Of a DNA stretch of 64,000 nt, positions 31,980-43,584 are shown one piece after another. The notes under the pieces are model-generated. The model saw nothing but the letters and a program-made list of their open reading frames with translations. It ran no database searches and had not been told where the DNA came from. Within the stretch, counting starts at the first letter, position 1. The number at the start of each line of letters is the position of its first letter. Source of the DNA: Ligula intestinalis (taxonomy: Eukaryota > Platyhelminthes > Cestoda > Diphyllobothriidea > Diphyllobothriidae). A program made the position numbers and the translations under genes. The DNA is taken from the NCBI GenBank assembly GCA_036362985.1, contig JAYGXS010000005.1:48635106-48699105 (forward strand), read 5' to 3'.

Positions 31980-33620
31980 TCACAGCCGCACCACGTACAT
32001 GTATAAGTATCAAACCCCTATCACAGCAAGCGCAACCATTGTCAAAGGATAAGCACTCAGTTAAGTTGCGGCTGTCACTTATAAATACTACTACTGCCTG
32101 CACAGGAATGCCCCATATCTGATGCTGTCTCTGTAAAGGCGTTTCAGCATGAATATAGCAACGGCATCCACGTTTTATTTAAAAGTCTACTTTATAGCAC
32201 AATGGCATAAAGTCTAATAGGCCAACTTCGTTGTTGAGAGCCGTTGAAAATCGCAACTTTTCAAGAGCCGTTAAGGATGAGAAAGCCTCAGAGTCTTGGA
32301 ATTCGGTCTTTTTCACCGTTATTGTGACCTTAGACTTGTGCTCAGATATATTGAACATCAAACAAACCATACACCTTAATTAGGAGTCAACGGAAAATTC
32401 TTGTAGCGCTTTTTAAATTGATTATTGTTATTGGCTGCCTAGGAAATAGGGCCCACTCGGTATGCAGCAGTGAGGAGTACTGTTACGCTACAAGTGTTCA
32501 CAACTCTTACGTACGCATGACAGGGTTATAAATTTGGTAAGACAGGACAACAACTTTCAACTTGTATTGATAAGTCAGGTACATTCCTGATTATGGGATT
32601 AAGGATGCTAGGTAGTAAGTCAAGGTTTTTCAAGGTTTTGTTATTAGCAGTGCCGACTTCTGCCAAGCAAATGGCAACAAAGCCAAGTAGAAGTGCCTTT
32701 TGAACAGCAATTTGCAGAAAGGAACGTGTGCTTTCCCCTTTGTTTAGTATATTTGAGGGTTATCCGCCCTATTATAACCGATACACACAATAAACACATG
32801 AAACTAACTACGCTAAAATGCGGTTGTCATTAGTGTATGCAATTTTCAAAATATGATCATTGCAGTGTGGCCTGCAGAAATGGAATCAGGGATGAAGACA
32901 ATAGTTAGCTTTTTACATCGAATCTAAAGCAGTCAAAAGTTGGCATGCATTGCCCAACAGTAAATAACGCACAGTGGATATCGACTAATGAAAATATCTA
33001 TCCAAAAGTCCGGGGTCAGCATCTGGTCGGGTGATGATAGGTGTCTACATAAACGTGGTACTTCGGGTCGCTGGCGGAAAAATAGGTATATCTGTAATAC
33101 TCGGTCATTTCCTTGTATAAACTCACCCTCAGCATTTTAAATGGTTTGAAAGGACTTTTCTAAAATTATTCGCGTGCCCATCTGCTAACCCCAGGAATAT
33201 ATAACTGCAGCTGCAGTTGTTACCTGGAGCGGAAACTAACGGGCCATCCGTAACTACGTAGGTTCACATTCTGTCAGGTATTGTTAGAGAGCCAGGTGGT
33301 TGCCTGAACCGAATGTGAACAGCCGACGAATAGACCTCATAACTTAACGGTCATTTCGCTTTGCTTCCCTTCCCTTTACTCCACGTCCCTCTGTGAAGGC
33401 CTCCATGAGAATTGTTCGTTTTGAGGGCTTTATTGGTGCTGCGATTTTTGAAGTCGGATGTTCCGTCATCTTCTGCTCACTGGATAACGAAGAGAAGAGG
33501 GTTGTCAAGAAAACGGCAAAATAATGAGAACCAAGCTCTCTTTAATTTTTATTATTCATCTCATATTAATATGCCTCACTGCTCACTGCTTCCAGCAAAA
33601 ACCTGGACCCAAATTCTTTG
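31980..33620. other. Intron sequence without recognised feature
   Basis: AT-rich sequence between the RTE tail and the exon at 33629. Short open frames have no homology, splice context or codon structure that I could support. Confidence 0.4.
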
Positions 33621-33628
33621 ATTTTTAG

Positions 33629-33679
33629 GTCAACTGCAGGGATGAACTTCCATCTGGCAAAAGAGACTATGGAAAAACT
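33629..33679 (+). CDS. Micro-exon-type gene 1, 51-nt exon
   Basis: The acceptor is AATTCTTTGATTTTTAG and the donor the consensus GTAAGT. Phase 2 at both ends. It encodes STAGMNFHLAKETMEK. A second AG six bases into the exon region (CTGCAG) is a possible alternative acceptor, but it would break the phase. It joins the next exon through CT+G (Leu). Confidence 0.7.
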
Positions 33680-34117
33680 GTAAGTCTGCTTTTTTATCTG
33701 CAGGCCATTTGACAGATAAAATTCAGCCAATTTCAGCAAAACACGTGTCATTCAAAAGACGGACTAAAACTTGTGCTCCGATCCACTTTAGATTCTTTTC
33801 GTATGCCCAATCTTTGAAAATTCGGGCAAGCTTCTATCGCCATTTTGGGACAAATGTTTTAAAATGATAGACAATCAGATACATTTATGCAACCATTTCG
33901 GACCAGACCACACAAATAATGCACATTTCCCTAGTTAGTTACTTAAATTATCGAAAAAAATTTTACAACCTCTTTTAGTGTCCTGCATCCTTTCCATAGC
34001 TGACATCTGAAATGGGCGAATTTGCCGCTCTCTTTAAGCTGCTTGGAAAATGCGGTCTGAACTGGGATGGATATTTCGAAAAGCACCCTTCCAGGCTAGG
34101 TAAAAATCTGATAGGAA

Positions 34118-34600
34118 GATTTCAGCAGTTAGCATTGTTAAAACGACGGGTTCAGCGTCGTTAGTGCTATAACGATGACCTCTGACGTGTGTCACCGTTG
34201 AATTACGCCCTGTTGGAATCCCCAAAGAAGAACACAATAAGAAGGGCATAACTGTTGGATCCACCGAGAGGCGGGTTTTATTGTGTACAAAACCCGGAGG
34301 AACTGTCTCGGGTGGCTGTGCTGCTGGGTTGATCGCCAGCGTTCTCGCTGTCCGGTTTGGCTGCAACTCTTTGTGTCCGGCCTCGGGACGAGCCCGGCAT
34401 TGGGAGCGGACTGGCGTCACCACGCGTCCGCAGTTGCAACAACCTCTGTCGGTGGGTGGCAGTGGCTTATAAGAGATTGTCTGCGCGTTCTCTTGTGGCC
34501 TGGTTGGCTGCATTGGGATAACATCACGCGACCAGTTGACCCTCGGGCTTTGTGAAGGCTCGTGTCTGTTCCTGCGTACGTGCGTGCGTGCGTGCGTGTA
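34118..34600 (+). repeat. Unidentified dispersed repeat, copy 1
   Basis: Shares with 41680-42070 the blocks GTGCTATAACxxTGxC, ACGCCCTxTTGGAATCCCCA, AGAACACAATAAGAA and TTATTGTGTACAAAACCCGG, plus CTTATAAGxGATTGTC near the end, in the same orientation. It is GC-richer than its surroundings. No conserved protein, so it is perhaps a solo terminal repeat or a SINE-like unit. A much weaker match (GAACACAACAAGAAATGCG) occurs near 1340. Confidence 0.5.
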
Positions 34601-35907
34601 GGCGTGCAGGCGGTCTTAGGTCATCCCGCGTAGAAAGCCATCGCCGGTTATGCGGCCAGAGTTAGCCAACAAAGACATGTTGGCTAAGCTCGACGCCTTA
34701 GGAAAGCTTCCAAACTTTGCTAGCATTTGGTTCAGCTAACACCCTAACAAGCGTAACGTTAAAATGAAGCATATATTATCTTCTATTCTAAAAGGCCCAT
34801 TTTATGTGGAAAAACAGCAAACATTCCCCAGAAATAGAAGGACTGTCATCCATACCGTCTTTGAATTGCCGTCATCTAATTCCAACGTTGTCTGAACAAC
34901 AATACTGCCCAAACTCGCGGCAGTGAATAACCCGAGAACTAGGTGGCAAACGTGTGAGTAGAGGGACTTGGATTATTCAAGTCATGAGTAAGCGTATATA
35001 CAAGCACCTGTTTGGACTACATCATGGGTAAAATCTGGCAACTCCACATTCATCTTGCTTCGGTGTCTCTTTTTCAAAGAGCACAGCAAATCCGAAGTAA
35101 AAGCAGTATGAGAAAACGGTCCAGGGCAATCTACAGCAGCTGAAGATTACTTAAAGAAGGATAGGTGGTTAGATCTGGAGATAAACAGGAACTTGCAGGA
35201 AAATGATGAAAATAATTTAGTCGAGTTTACCTTGGCTAAACTTCTGACAAAGAGGTCAACGTAGTTCTTGCAGACTGCCCCATAAAGCTGCCGCAGAGAC
35301 AAAATTAGGAAGTAATTGCAACAAGATAATTAATTCACAGAGTCGAGGATTTCGTTAGCTAGCAAGCTTCGAAGCTATGACAACTGGTGCGTCCTGATTG
35401 GCTAAACCCACATCAACCTTAGTAGTCTATTAGTGGTATATCAGAGCTTAATGGATTTAAAGGAACTTGCGTCGTTTACCTATGCCACAAGCCAGTTCAG
35501 TCAGCACAGCAGCAGGGATGATTTGGTGAACCACCCGGAAAATGGGCATGCCTTTCAAGCATTTGGCACTTGCCTTGATTGGAATAGATTGCACTGGATT
35601 CCTCCTGTTAGGCAATTTCAGAGCTCTTAGATATTGTGCAGCACATTCATATGAGTTTAAAATTTTCACGAGCTCAAAAATACCAACTGGTTTGGACAGT
35701 CATCGTCAAGATTTTCATGCACAACCTAAGGAGCAGACAGAAACTTCGTCAAAATTACCCTAAGAATGCCTTCCTATACGTTATTTCAATAAAAAATCCT
35801 TGGATGAACAAAAAGACAAGATTATTAAAGAACTAGAGCACAAGTTCTACTGAAGACATTTTGTAGAACAAACTACTGTCTGACATTGAATTCATTAATT
35901 TTCCTAG

Positions 35908-35967
35908 GACGAACTTGGGAAAGGACATTGCTCTTTATGCATTGGAACTATCAGACATGCGAACGAT
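35908..35967 (+). CDS. Micro-exon-type gene 1, 60-nt exon
   Basis: The acceptor is TTAATTTTCCTAG and the donor the consensus GTAAGT. Phase 2 at both ends. It encodes TNLGKDIALYALELSDMRT, an amphipathic helix. It joins the 36666 exon through AT+A (Ile). The phase-0 frame is also open but reads as Cys/His-rich sequence unlike its neighbours. Confidence 0.7.
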
Positions 35968-36665
35968 GTAAGTTGTTGATTAAACACATGGCTGCCTTGC
36001 TGTTTGAAGATATGAGAAAAACTGTTTACATCTCAGCCCTTTCTGTAAGAGATCCAATTCAGGCTCAGGTTCGGTCGATCAAGGGAACAAGTAACGAAAT
36101 TAGGACATTTTTAAATTGCTTTTCTTTAACGTGCCCATAACTCAAAAGCATTTATCGCTAGAGTTGTGAAACTTCTCATGGAAGTATTCAGAGTACTAGC
36201 TGGCGGCATATGTGTTTTTTTGATAAATTGTCGTCAGGCCAGCATATTTGTGAGGAAGCGGTGTCGATTCAACCAAATTATATTTCCTCGCTTGTATAAA
36301 ATCTTCAGTACGATTAGAAGGCACTAGAAATGGAAACATGTAAGTAGGATCGAGTAAATGCTAAAGTTTAGCATTATTCGCGAAACCACTTGTGACCTAG
36401 CTGCTTCCCTGACCCAAGTCCTGGCCGGTGACGGAGGCAGCATGCTACTCTGTCACTTAATGTTTGACAAATTAATTTGAAAAGGTTATAAAACCTTTGG
36501 AGGGGAAGGTGGATAATTTTACTTCAAGTTATAGGTGCATGTTTTGCCAATGACAGTGTATTTTCCCACAATTTATGGACAAACAAATATTCACCTCGGT
36601 CTGATCAGGTAGATGTAATTCGTTTTTCATTGGTGAATAACATGTGCTTCTCTCCTGTGTGACAG

Positions 36666-36725
36666 ATTTGGGCGACTCAAAGACCTATTCAGTCAGCGTG
36701 GTTTACCCCTTCCTGGGGACAAATT
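36666..36725 (+). CDS. Micro-exon-type gene 1, 60-nt exon
   Basis: The acceptor is TCTCCTGTGTGACAG and the donor the consensus GTAAGT. Phase 2 at both ends. It encodes FGRLKDLFSQRGLPLPGDK, a basic helix followed by a Gly/Pro turn. It joins the next exon through TT+G (Leu). It lies only 0.7 kb after the 35908 exon, the tightest spacing in this gene. Confidence 0.7.
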
Positions 36726-37665
36726 GTAAGTTGTAATTTGCCTACAATTTTTCTGTAGTTGTATATGCCAACACCGTTAAAGGCCGTCTATAGCTCCTGA
36801 AATAATTTGAAATAACTTAACTGTGCTGAGTAATTCATGTTGATGGAACTAGGATCCCCCTTTCAAAAGTACTTTCGTAGACATTTTTCGTTCTTAATTA
36901 GTTGATTTCGGATTTGAACTCGTTGCTACTAAACTGCATGGTTTCGCCATTTTCCTCAGGCCTCTTCAGTGGTATCGATCCATAGTAGACAGTAAGCCGA
37001 ATAAAGATTATGAGTAACTACAGTACGTTTTCTAAAAGGAATGGACTAGTTATTTCTCTAGGAAGCAGAAACAAGACACAATGACTTTCTAATCTGGGAA
37101 GGATAAGCAAACAGAGGGTTAAACGCAGCGACATTTTATTTCAGTTACTTCTGTCTCAGACAAGTGTAGGCGTGTCCACTACGATTCAGCCCCGGGATAC
37201 GTCTGGCTCCACGGAACCATGACCGTGCCTCTCAATGATTGAGGCAACATAAAACTCAAACTTAAGCATCAGCTGCACATTACAATCCCGTTTAATAGTG
37301 GAAGTACATACATCTTATCATTGTTCTCATTGTTTTCTGAATACAAAAGCTATGACTGTGAACATTTTCCTTGTTATATTTACGTGAACTGTAGCCCTGG
37401 GTGCATGATCTGTTAACCAGTTTTACACTCACAGTAAGGGACTCTGCCAAATTAATACTGTACTTCAGCAGTTGAAATTTAGAACCGGCATTGTCAACTT
37501 AGATCGATGCACATTTTCACGGGCTCTGGTGTATTCCAATAATGTATGCTTTTGCGAATTCGGATAGAGATGATGAGGGTGGACATTTGAATTCCCCTAT
37601 GCTATTCATGCTGCAACTTACACAATCGATTGATTCCTTTACTTACAATTCTGCCTCTTTTTGAG

Positions 37666-37725
37666 GGTATTCCTTGCACTGCGAGCAGCAGCTACTGGAG
37701 GAGGGGATATCGAAGGTCTCGACAG
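37666..37725 (+). CDS. Micro-exon-type gene 1, 60-nt exon
   Basis: The acceptor is TCTGCCTCTTTTTGAG and the donor GTACTC (weaker). Phase 2 at both ends. It encodes VFLALRAAATGGGDIEGLD, an Ala-rich helix and a Gly-rich loop. It joins either the candidate exon at 37999 (AG+A, Arg) or the exon at 38898 (AG+T, Ser). Confidence 0.6.
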
Positions 37726-37998
37726 GTACTCATTTATATTTCACAGTTTTCCTACACCTACACAGAATAATTATCCTAGAATTAGCATTTCCAAGCCAAT
37801 AGATGCTAAGACCTACTAAAGCAGGCAATAAAATTTACAGCAACGCTCTAAGGCATTGCTTCTACCCTTGCGATAGGAGCATGAACTTCTCAGCTGCGAA
37901 TTGAATTATCCTCACGTCGTAAGGAACTCTCGGAAGGTCACGCCACTCGAAATAATTTGAATCTAATTTTCTAAATTTAAATGTCTGAGATATTTCAG

Positions 37999-38058
37999 AG
38001 GCAGAGCGTTTCGCATTGATGGAAGCATTGAATTGAGTGCTAGGAGGAACTTTCTAAT
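37999..38058 (+). CDS. Candidate 60-nt exon of gene 1
   Basis: The acceptor is TCTGAGATATTTCAG. A GT exactly 60 nt later gives a poor donor (GTGTAC). It is open only in phase 2: GRAFRIDGSIELSARRNFL. Length and phase agree with the other exons, but the donor is weak, so it may be alternatively used or spurious. Confidence 0.4.
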
Positions 38059-38411
38059 GTGTACGGTTTTTTTGAAGATGGTGATATAAGGTCACCAGGA
38101 GGAAGGTAGGCCCTCTGTTATGCAACATATAAGGTCCTGGGTGAGGACCCCTTAACATCTTGACTTGATTGTGAGAGAAATTATAGTTCTTCGTTTTTTA
38201 AGCTCTTTAAAACAGAGCATTTATGTACACAACTGTCAAAGAGTATGCAATGGAAGACACTGGAGCAAGCATTTGGTGGCTATCCGTCTCCAGACAGCTA
38301 TACACAAATCCCTGGTTGAGGATTCTCGGAAGCCCGTCTGCTAATATGTAGCCTATCAATGCGTCATTTACTTACTTTGAGTCGTTTGCTAAAGGGGATA
38401 TTACTAAGCAG

Positions 38412-38471
38412 GCGTTTGCAGTTTTAATCAATAATGCGTGGATGCGTCAATTCGTGGAAGAGCCGTTGACG
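38412..38471 (+). other. 60-nt exon-like segment in the wrong phase
   Basis: An AG (ACTAAGCAG) and a GTAAGC donor bound exactly 60 nt that are open only in phase 0 (AFAVLINNAWMRQFVEEPLT), while the surrounding exons need phase 2. The open frame also extends upstream to about 38349. It is either an exon of an alternative transcript or other gene, a decayed exon, or chance. Confidence 0.25.
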
Positions 38472-38897
38472 GTAAGCCACTCCGCGTTCAGACTCCTCCG
38501 GCCTGCAGAAAAATAAGGTAATGTTTAAACATACAAACAAGCCCAATGTATGTGCTAAGCCGCGTCCGCTGCTGTTTCTAGACTATTTTGGGAAATGTTA
38601 AGGACTATTGTATAAATGCAACGCTTTCCACCTTTACTCTAGCATTCATGGAAAGGGCATGAAGTAAAGCTCCTAAATAGCCCCGCTTATTTCAGTTTTA
38701 TGTCCCTGCTTACTTGTATTCTTTCAGTACGCATTGATATTCCGTTTTCAATGCAACCGCCCAGGTGACAAAAGTATAGTTGACAAAATTTAAACAAGAG
38801 CAATTTCGTACCGTTTTGTTTAGCAGTAGAATAAAAGCACGGCTATGACCTTCTTAGCGTTGGTTTGTGTTGAATAATCTTTCACGCTCACTTACAG

Positions 38898-38948
38898 TTT
38901 ATCAATCTCAAACGTGATAAAAGGCATTTTGGAGTCTGGACTTAATCT
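38898..38948 (+). CDS. Micro-exon-type gene 1, 51-nt exon
   Basis: The acceptor is TCACGCTCACTTACAG and the donor the consensus GTAAGT. It is open only in phase 2 (the others contain stops). It encodes LSISNVIKGILESGLN, an amphipathic helix. It joins the 39957 exon through CT+T (Leu). Confidence 0.7.
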
Positions 38949-39956
38949 GTAAGTTCATTTTCACCACTATGCCGCTTCCATCAAAAAGTATCCTTCGGCA
39001 TTGAGTAAAAGAGAGGAAAATATTAATATCTTGCATTAAAAAAGCATTCTACAGTGGATTTAATTTAAAATGAATTAATCCAATATAATACTCAGGGCAT
39101 TCATGGGAAGATATCAATAGTTGAGGACGACCAAGTCTGGCATTCACAACTAATGGAGCAAGTATACAAGCGCTCCGGTTGAGTAAATACGGACGAACCC
39201 CGGGCAAATTTATTAAAGGCGTTTTACGTCCTTGTAAAGTCAACTGTTGCACGCATTAAGTGCTAGTGGGATCCCATTGGACGGGAACGGTGAAGGTTCC
39301 TCCAGAATTAAATATTCAATCTCAGTCCAGACAACTAAATAAACCAGCAATTTTCCATATATTAAGCTAGACTTCCTGGAAAACTCCCAAATTATGTATT
39401 TAGAACAGCTTGCCTGTTTAAGCCTCCGAAGGATAAGACGAGTTCTTCCCAAACTTCCTGATTCCTCTCTTTATAGCAGGCATTTCAGTGAATTGTCACG
39501 CTTCTAGGGGCTTGCTTCGAGAACCGTTGTTGAGACAGTATACAAGTACTGTCTTTTCGGCATCTGGGTGCTATCATCTCAGTAGCAAAACTAGCAAACT
39601 GTACCTGAGTCAAAGGCCTTGCTTAAGATTCCAGTAAAATTGCACATACATCAAGAGACTGCAAATTTTAAGGAAGGCGAGGGAAATGAAAGCATCGGGC
39701 AACCAGCTGGCAAGTAATTTCCTGGTGGTACAGAGAGAAACGTAAAGCTATCTCTCACTGCCCTGAGAATACCTAAAAATGGAAAATTTTCACCCCGACC
39801 GTTATTTATCCGTTTGGCCATTAACGGAAGGGTCTGACATCATTAGAATAGTAATCAGGGTATTTTGGCACAGTAGTTAAGCATCAGACTAACGTAAGTT
39901 TGACTGAGTTTATATGTCTGTGCATCCTTACAGTGCTCATAATCATTGAGTTACAG

Positions 39957-40025
39957 TATGTTCTTGGCTCAAAAATGTTGCTTATTTTTGTCTCTCTCGT
40001 TTGCTTGGCTTCAAGTGGTGGTGTT
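39957..40025 (+). CDS. 69-nt hydrophobic exon: internal exon of gene 1 or first exon of another gene
   Basis: The acceptor is CATTGAGTTACAG and the donor the consensus GTAAGT. Read in phase 2 as an internal exon, it encodes MFLAQKCCLFLSLSFAWLQ followed by VVV, a membrane-spanning or signal-like stretch that joins the 40622 exon in frame. Alternatively, an ATG at 39975 opens MLLIFVSLVCLASSGGV, a typical signal peptide of 17 codons ending in phase 0, the same length and phase as the leader exon at 58820. Both readings are plausible and the sequence alone does not decide between them. Confidence 0.5.
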
Positions 40026-40621
40026 GTAAGTTAGCCTTATAGTCCTTTCTGCTAGAGATATTTGAGACCACAACTTTGTGGAAAGCTTCTGCATTGGTTT
40101 CGTCTCTCCAGACCTCGAAAGATTAATTCTTGCGGATTAAGAACTCATGGGTTAAATGGGCTATAGAACACCCTTCAGAACTCTATTTTCTGTGCCAAAA
40201 ACCCGTGCACCGGAATTGGTAGCATTTCTATTAGAGTCAAATGGTGGGTATCAACTGAAAGCCACCTATGATATAAATAAGGAAGATTGAAACAGACGTA
40301 GTCATTAACATAGTCATTAGCGTATTAAACTAGTTCCCTTTTTAGTGATGAAAGCGCCCAACTCGTGGGTTTCAATTCGCTACTCTTTAAACAGAACTTA
40401 ACGGAAGTCTATTTCACTAACAGCTGACTCCCATTTGACGTAATTAGTTAGGTAATGTCCATATAGAAATGGCCTCTGTAGAATCTCTTGAGTTAAGCGT
40501 AAACAGTTGCCATTTGGTTCCACATTCATATCTCCCTTGTTTTTTGAATGGCATATTCATATTTTTCTGAACTTACTTATTTATACTCTAGAAATGACAT
40601 CTATTTATTCTCCATCTACAG

Positions 40622-40681
40622 CGACAAAATAGCCGAGTCAATGGTGCTTTCACTCATAACTTCAAAGGACGCACCGTCAGC
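40622..40681 (+). CDS. Micro-exon-type gene 1, 60-nt exon
   Basis: The acceptor is TCTCCATCTACAG and the donor GTATGT. Phase 2 at both ends. It encodes DKIAESMVLSLITSKDAPS, whose second half resembles that of the exon at 21653. It joins a terminal exon through GC+A or GC+C (Ala either way). The phase-0 frame is also open but less protein-like. Confidence 0.65.
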
Positions 40682-41157
40682 GTATGTTAATGTTTTGAAA
40701 ATTTTGTTACTTTTACTAATTAAATTCTCTCTTATGTGCAAGCGTATCTTGCATTGACATCATCCTCCTCCGTTGCCTACATGTGAGATGTGAAACTTCA
40801 GTTGAGACAATATTTGGCTCAATATCATGCCGCTGTAACCTTCCCTATTTTTGTCGTTTTTGTTGATGTAGATATTTATTAATCGTTCTTATCATGATAG
40901 CAATTACGGGGTCCTATACAATGCATGCTTGTAGATCGCGTAAAGGTCGGCATTTATCCTGATCATTAAACGGGTTGACTAATAAGTGGACATTCACTGA
41001 CTTCTAAAATGGGTGCTCGTAAACTTTTTTTCGGTAATTTTTTTACAGAATGACATAGTAACTCGTACTTATAGGCCAATTCTCACTCTTAATTCTATTT
41101 GGCGCTTAGTTTACGGAAAAAATTGTTATTTTGTATTCTGTTAGTCAATGATTGCAG

Positions 41158-41230
41158 ATATATTGCTGACCTGGAGGACGTTTATATGAGGATTTCATTG
41201 AATGGAAACATAAATTGTTTCCCAAAATAA
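41158..41230 (+). CDS. Candidate terminal exon of gene 1 (nearer)
   Basis: After TCAATGATTGCAG the phase-2 frame reads YIADLEDVYMRISLNGNI, then NCFPK and TAA at 41228-41230. AATAAA (41226-41231) overlaps the stop, which is close for a poly(A) signal. No good GT donor keeps the frame, so it would be the last exon. It competes with the candidate at 45776. Confidence 0.35.
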
Positions 41231-41679
41231 ATTCGACAGGAAGGATGCATTAAGAAAAATAGAACCTTCTCGCTGTCTGTGAAATTTACCCTGACGTTTG
41301 TCATGTTTATTTAAATTGCAGGGTTCTTTTGGTGGTAGGGAACTCGTTTTATCCATTGCTTCTTTGGAAGCGACAGTCAAACATCGTGTGGGTTGTTTAA
41401 ACCGCGGAATCACATGTGTTTCCTAACAAATACTTTTTGGTGCTCGGGATTTCTCTCCAGCTATAAGGTTCATAGCCTTCTTCTAAAGATGTGTCCAGTA
41501 CTCCCGATGATGCTTTTTTAATGTCCAGTTTTTAAGGCCCTGTTAGGTTTGTTAAAGTCGTGAAATCTGGCAACGGGCAAGGAAACTGTTATCGAGTATG
41601 CCTCCAATGCCTTCATTGTAATCCAACCGATCCACAGGGTGTATACTTCAACACGCATTAGGCCGTGTTTTGACAATTG

Positions 41680-42070
41680 CCGGAGCAACTCGGTACTTGA
41701 CGCTATAACAGTGGCTTCTGCCGAGTGTCATCGTCTAATAACGCCCTTTGGAATCCCCAAGGAAGAACACAATAAGAAATGCGAAACTTTAAAAGCCATC
41801 CAGAGGAGGGTTTATTGTGTACAAAACCCGGAGTTGCTCTCTCGGTTGGCAGTTGCCACTGGTTGATCTCTAGTGCTCTGTTGTCCCGTCTCCGGGCTAG
41901 ACTGTCAGTTGGGAGCGGACTGAAGGTGTCCTCGCAGTTCGTTTTTCAACTCCCTTTCTGAGAGATGACGGACTCTTATAAGTGATTGTCAAGCACGTTC
42001 GCCTGTGGCATTATTAGGCACATTGGCCTTCGAGGGACTGTGACTGCTTGGGCGCGTCCCTTGACGCGTA
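41680..42070 (+). repeat. Unidentified dispersed repeat, copy 2
   Basis: Second copy of the unit at 34118-34600, shorter after the AAAACCCGG block. It has the same GGAATCCCCAAxGAAGAACA and ATTGTGTACAAAACCCGGAG landmarks. No coding content called. Confidence 0.5.
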
Positions 42071-42774
42071 TGTCCGGTTTATGGCTATTGTGTGTGATAG
42101 GTCATCGCGTTGGCATAGCCACCACAAAGGCGTTTGACATTGAAGACAGTCCTCTGTTGACAAAGGAATCATTGTGGCAGTCGGCGGTAGGCACCACGCC
42201 TTAGGAGAGCCCGCAAGGTTGCTAGCCTTTGATAAGGCTACACTCCTAACACCTGGGACAACAAGCAGATTTGTGATTACATCTACTTTCCCTAGAGTCT
42301 CTGACCACTTTTATTCGTGTCAAATATCAGTCAAGGGTTCGAACTCCACCGAATCCGCTGACATTTTCACAAATAGCTCAAATAAATTACCAACTGGTAC
42401 TTCCCCTTTCGTGGCAGATACCATACCTGCCTGTGCCACATCTCTGTGAGTTGGGGGTCAAGGTTGAATGACTAGCTCAATCAGCACGGCACGTAGTGTC
42501 TTTGGAAACCGATACTGCCTAGCTGACGTAACCTATCGACCAGTAGCCAATGCGTCAACCCTGTCACGACTGTGCTTCAGCATTCTAAGCAGGCTAAACA
42601 TGTCCCAGTGGTATTTTCCGCTTTACTCCTCAATGGCATCTTGTCCTCGAATTGTCCGGATTGGCACTGATCCTCTGACCAAGTGCTAGTCTTCATTATT
42701 TTCAACGGACAATATGTAAAATGACGTAACAAGATGTTTAGTTCAAATGCCCTAACGAGGCACGTAAAGGCGAA

Positions 42775-43110
42775 AAAGAATAACCCTAACGGCTGTGATC
42801 TTCCAGGCCCGGTTCCTTGGGAGAGAACAGAGGTCTTGGAAAAGCCAGCTTGTCAGGAAGGGTATATTCAGTACAGAATTAATGGAAAAATAGGCAGAAG
42901 GAAATTGACTACCAGACGACCGCACAACCGCAAGCCCGCGGATGGCGTCTGAAGTCAGGTCTGCTCGGTAGTTGTCAGTTGAGTTCTTGTGTGAGCCGGC
43001 CTGTAATTGGCTGTTACAGAGGTTGGAATCAACAAACGTTTCGAGAAGCACTTCGACTTGAGCTAGTCACGACAGGCACTCATAAGTGCACTTCGCGTTG
43101 AGCTAGTCAC
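42775..43110 (+). repeat. Unidentified dispersed repeat, copy 2 of 3
   Basis: AACCCTAACGGCTGTGATCT, TTCCAGGCCCGGTTCCTTGG and CACAACCGCAAGCC align with the copies at 18985 and 48625. It ends near a 50-bp imperfect tandem repeat around CACTTCGxxTTGAGCTAGTC (43045-43110). Confidence 0.5.
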
Positions 43111-43584
43111 TACAACCCACCGACAAAACCACTCACCGTTTTTAATCGTCAAGGAAATAACATGGTAACAACAAGTAAGAGTTACAAAAATGCTAACCCA
43201 CGAAGGCTTCGTAGGCTCATAGTGGACGCAGTAGAACGAACCTTGAGTAAAATTCGGCTGAATATATAGCTGTTATTTTTCCCCTTATACCTTTGCAGCT
43301 CTTCTAATTTTCTTGAGGATATACCCCGTACCTTACCCATTAACATTTCTGCACGCAACTTTTCAGTAATCACTCTCATGTTATTAATCGAATCTCCTAT
43401 GCAAACAGGTTCTTCAACATCTTTGACACGTTTCCTCTGCTTGCAAGGGAAGTGCCCATGCTAAGGTCAGTTCCACCTCATAAGTCGAAATAATATGGCA
43501 AATACCTAATCCACTTTGAAATATTGTACTCCCGGAAGAACTTTTAACAAGGAAAAGATCATGAGTGGAACAGAATTAATAGAT

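Noticed and set aside
31756..32006. Independent host exon ending in GTAAGT at 31970
   Set aside because: The sequence is the degraded C-terminal tail of an RTE-like element, so the donor-like match is incidental.
34034..34513. 159-codon minus-strand frame as a gene
   Set aside because: It lies in a GC-richer repeat. The frame is not kept in the second copy at 41.7 kb.
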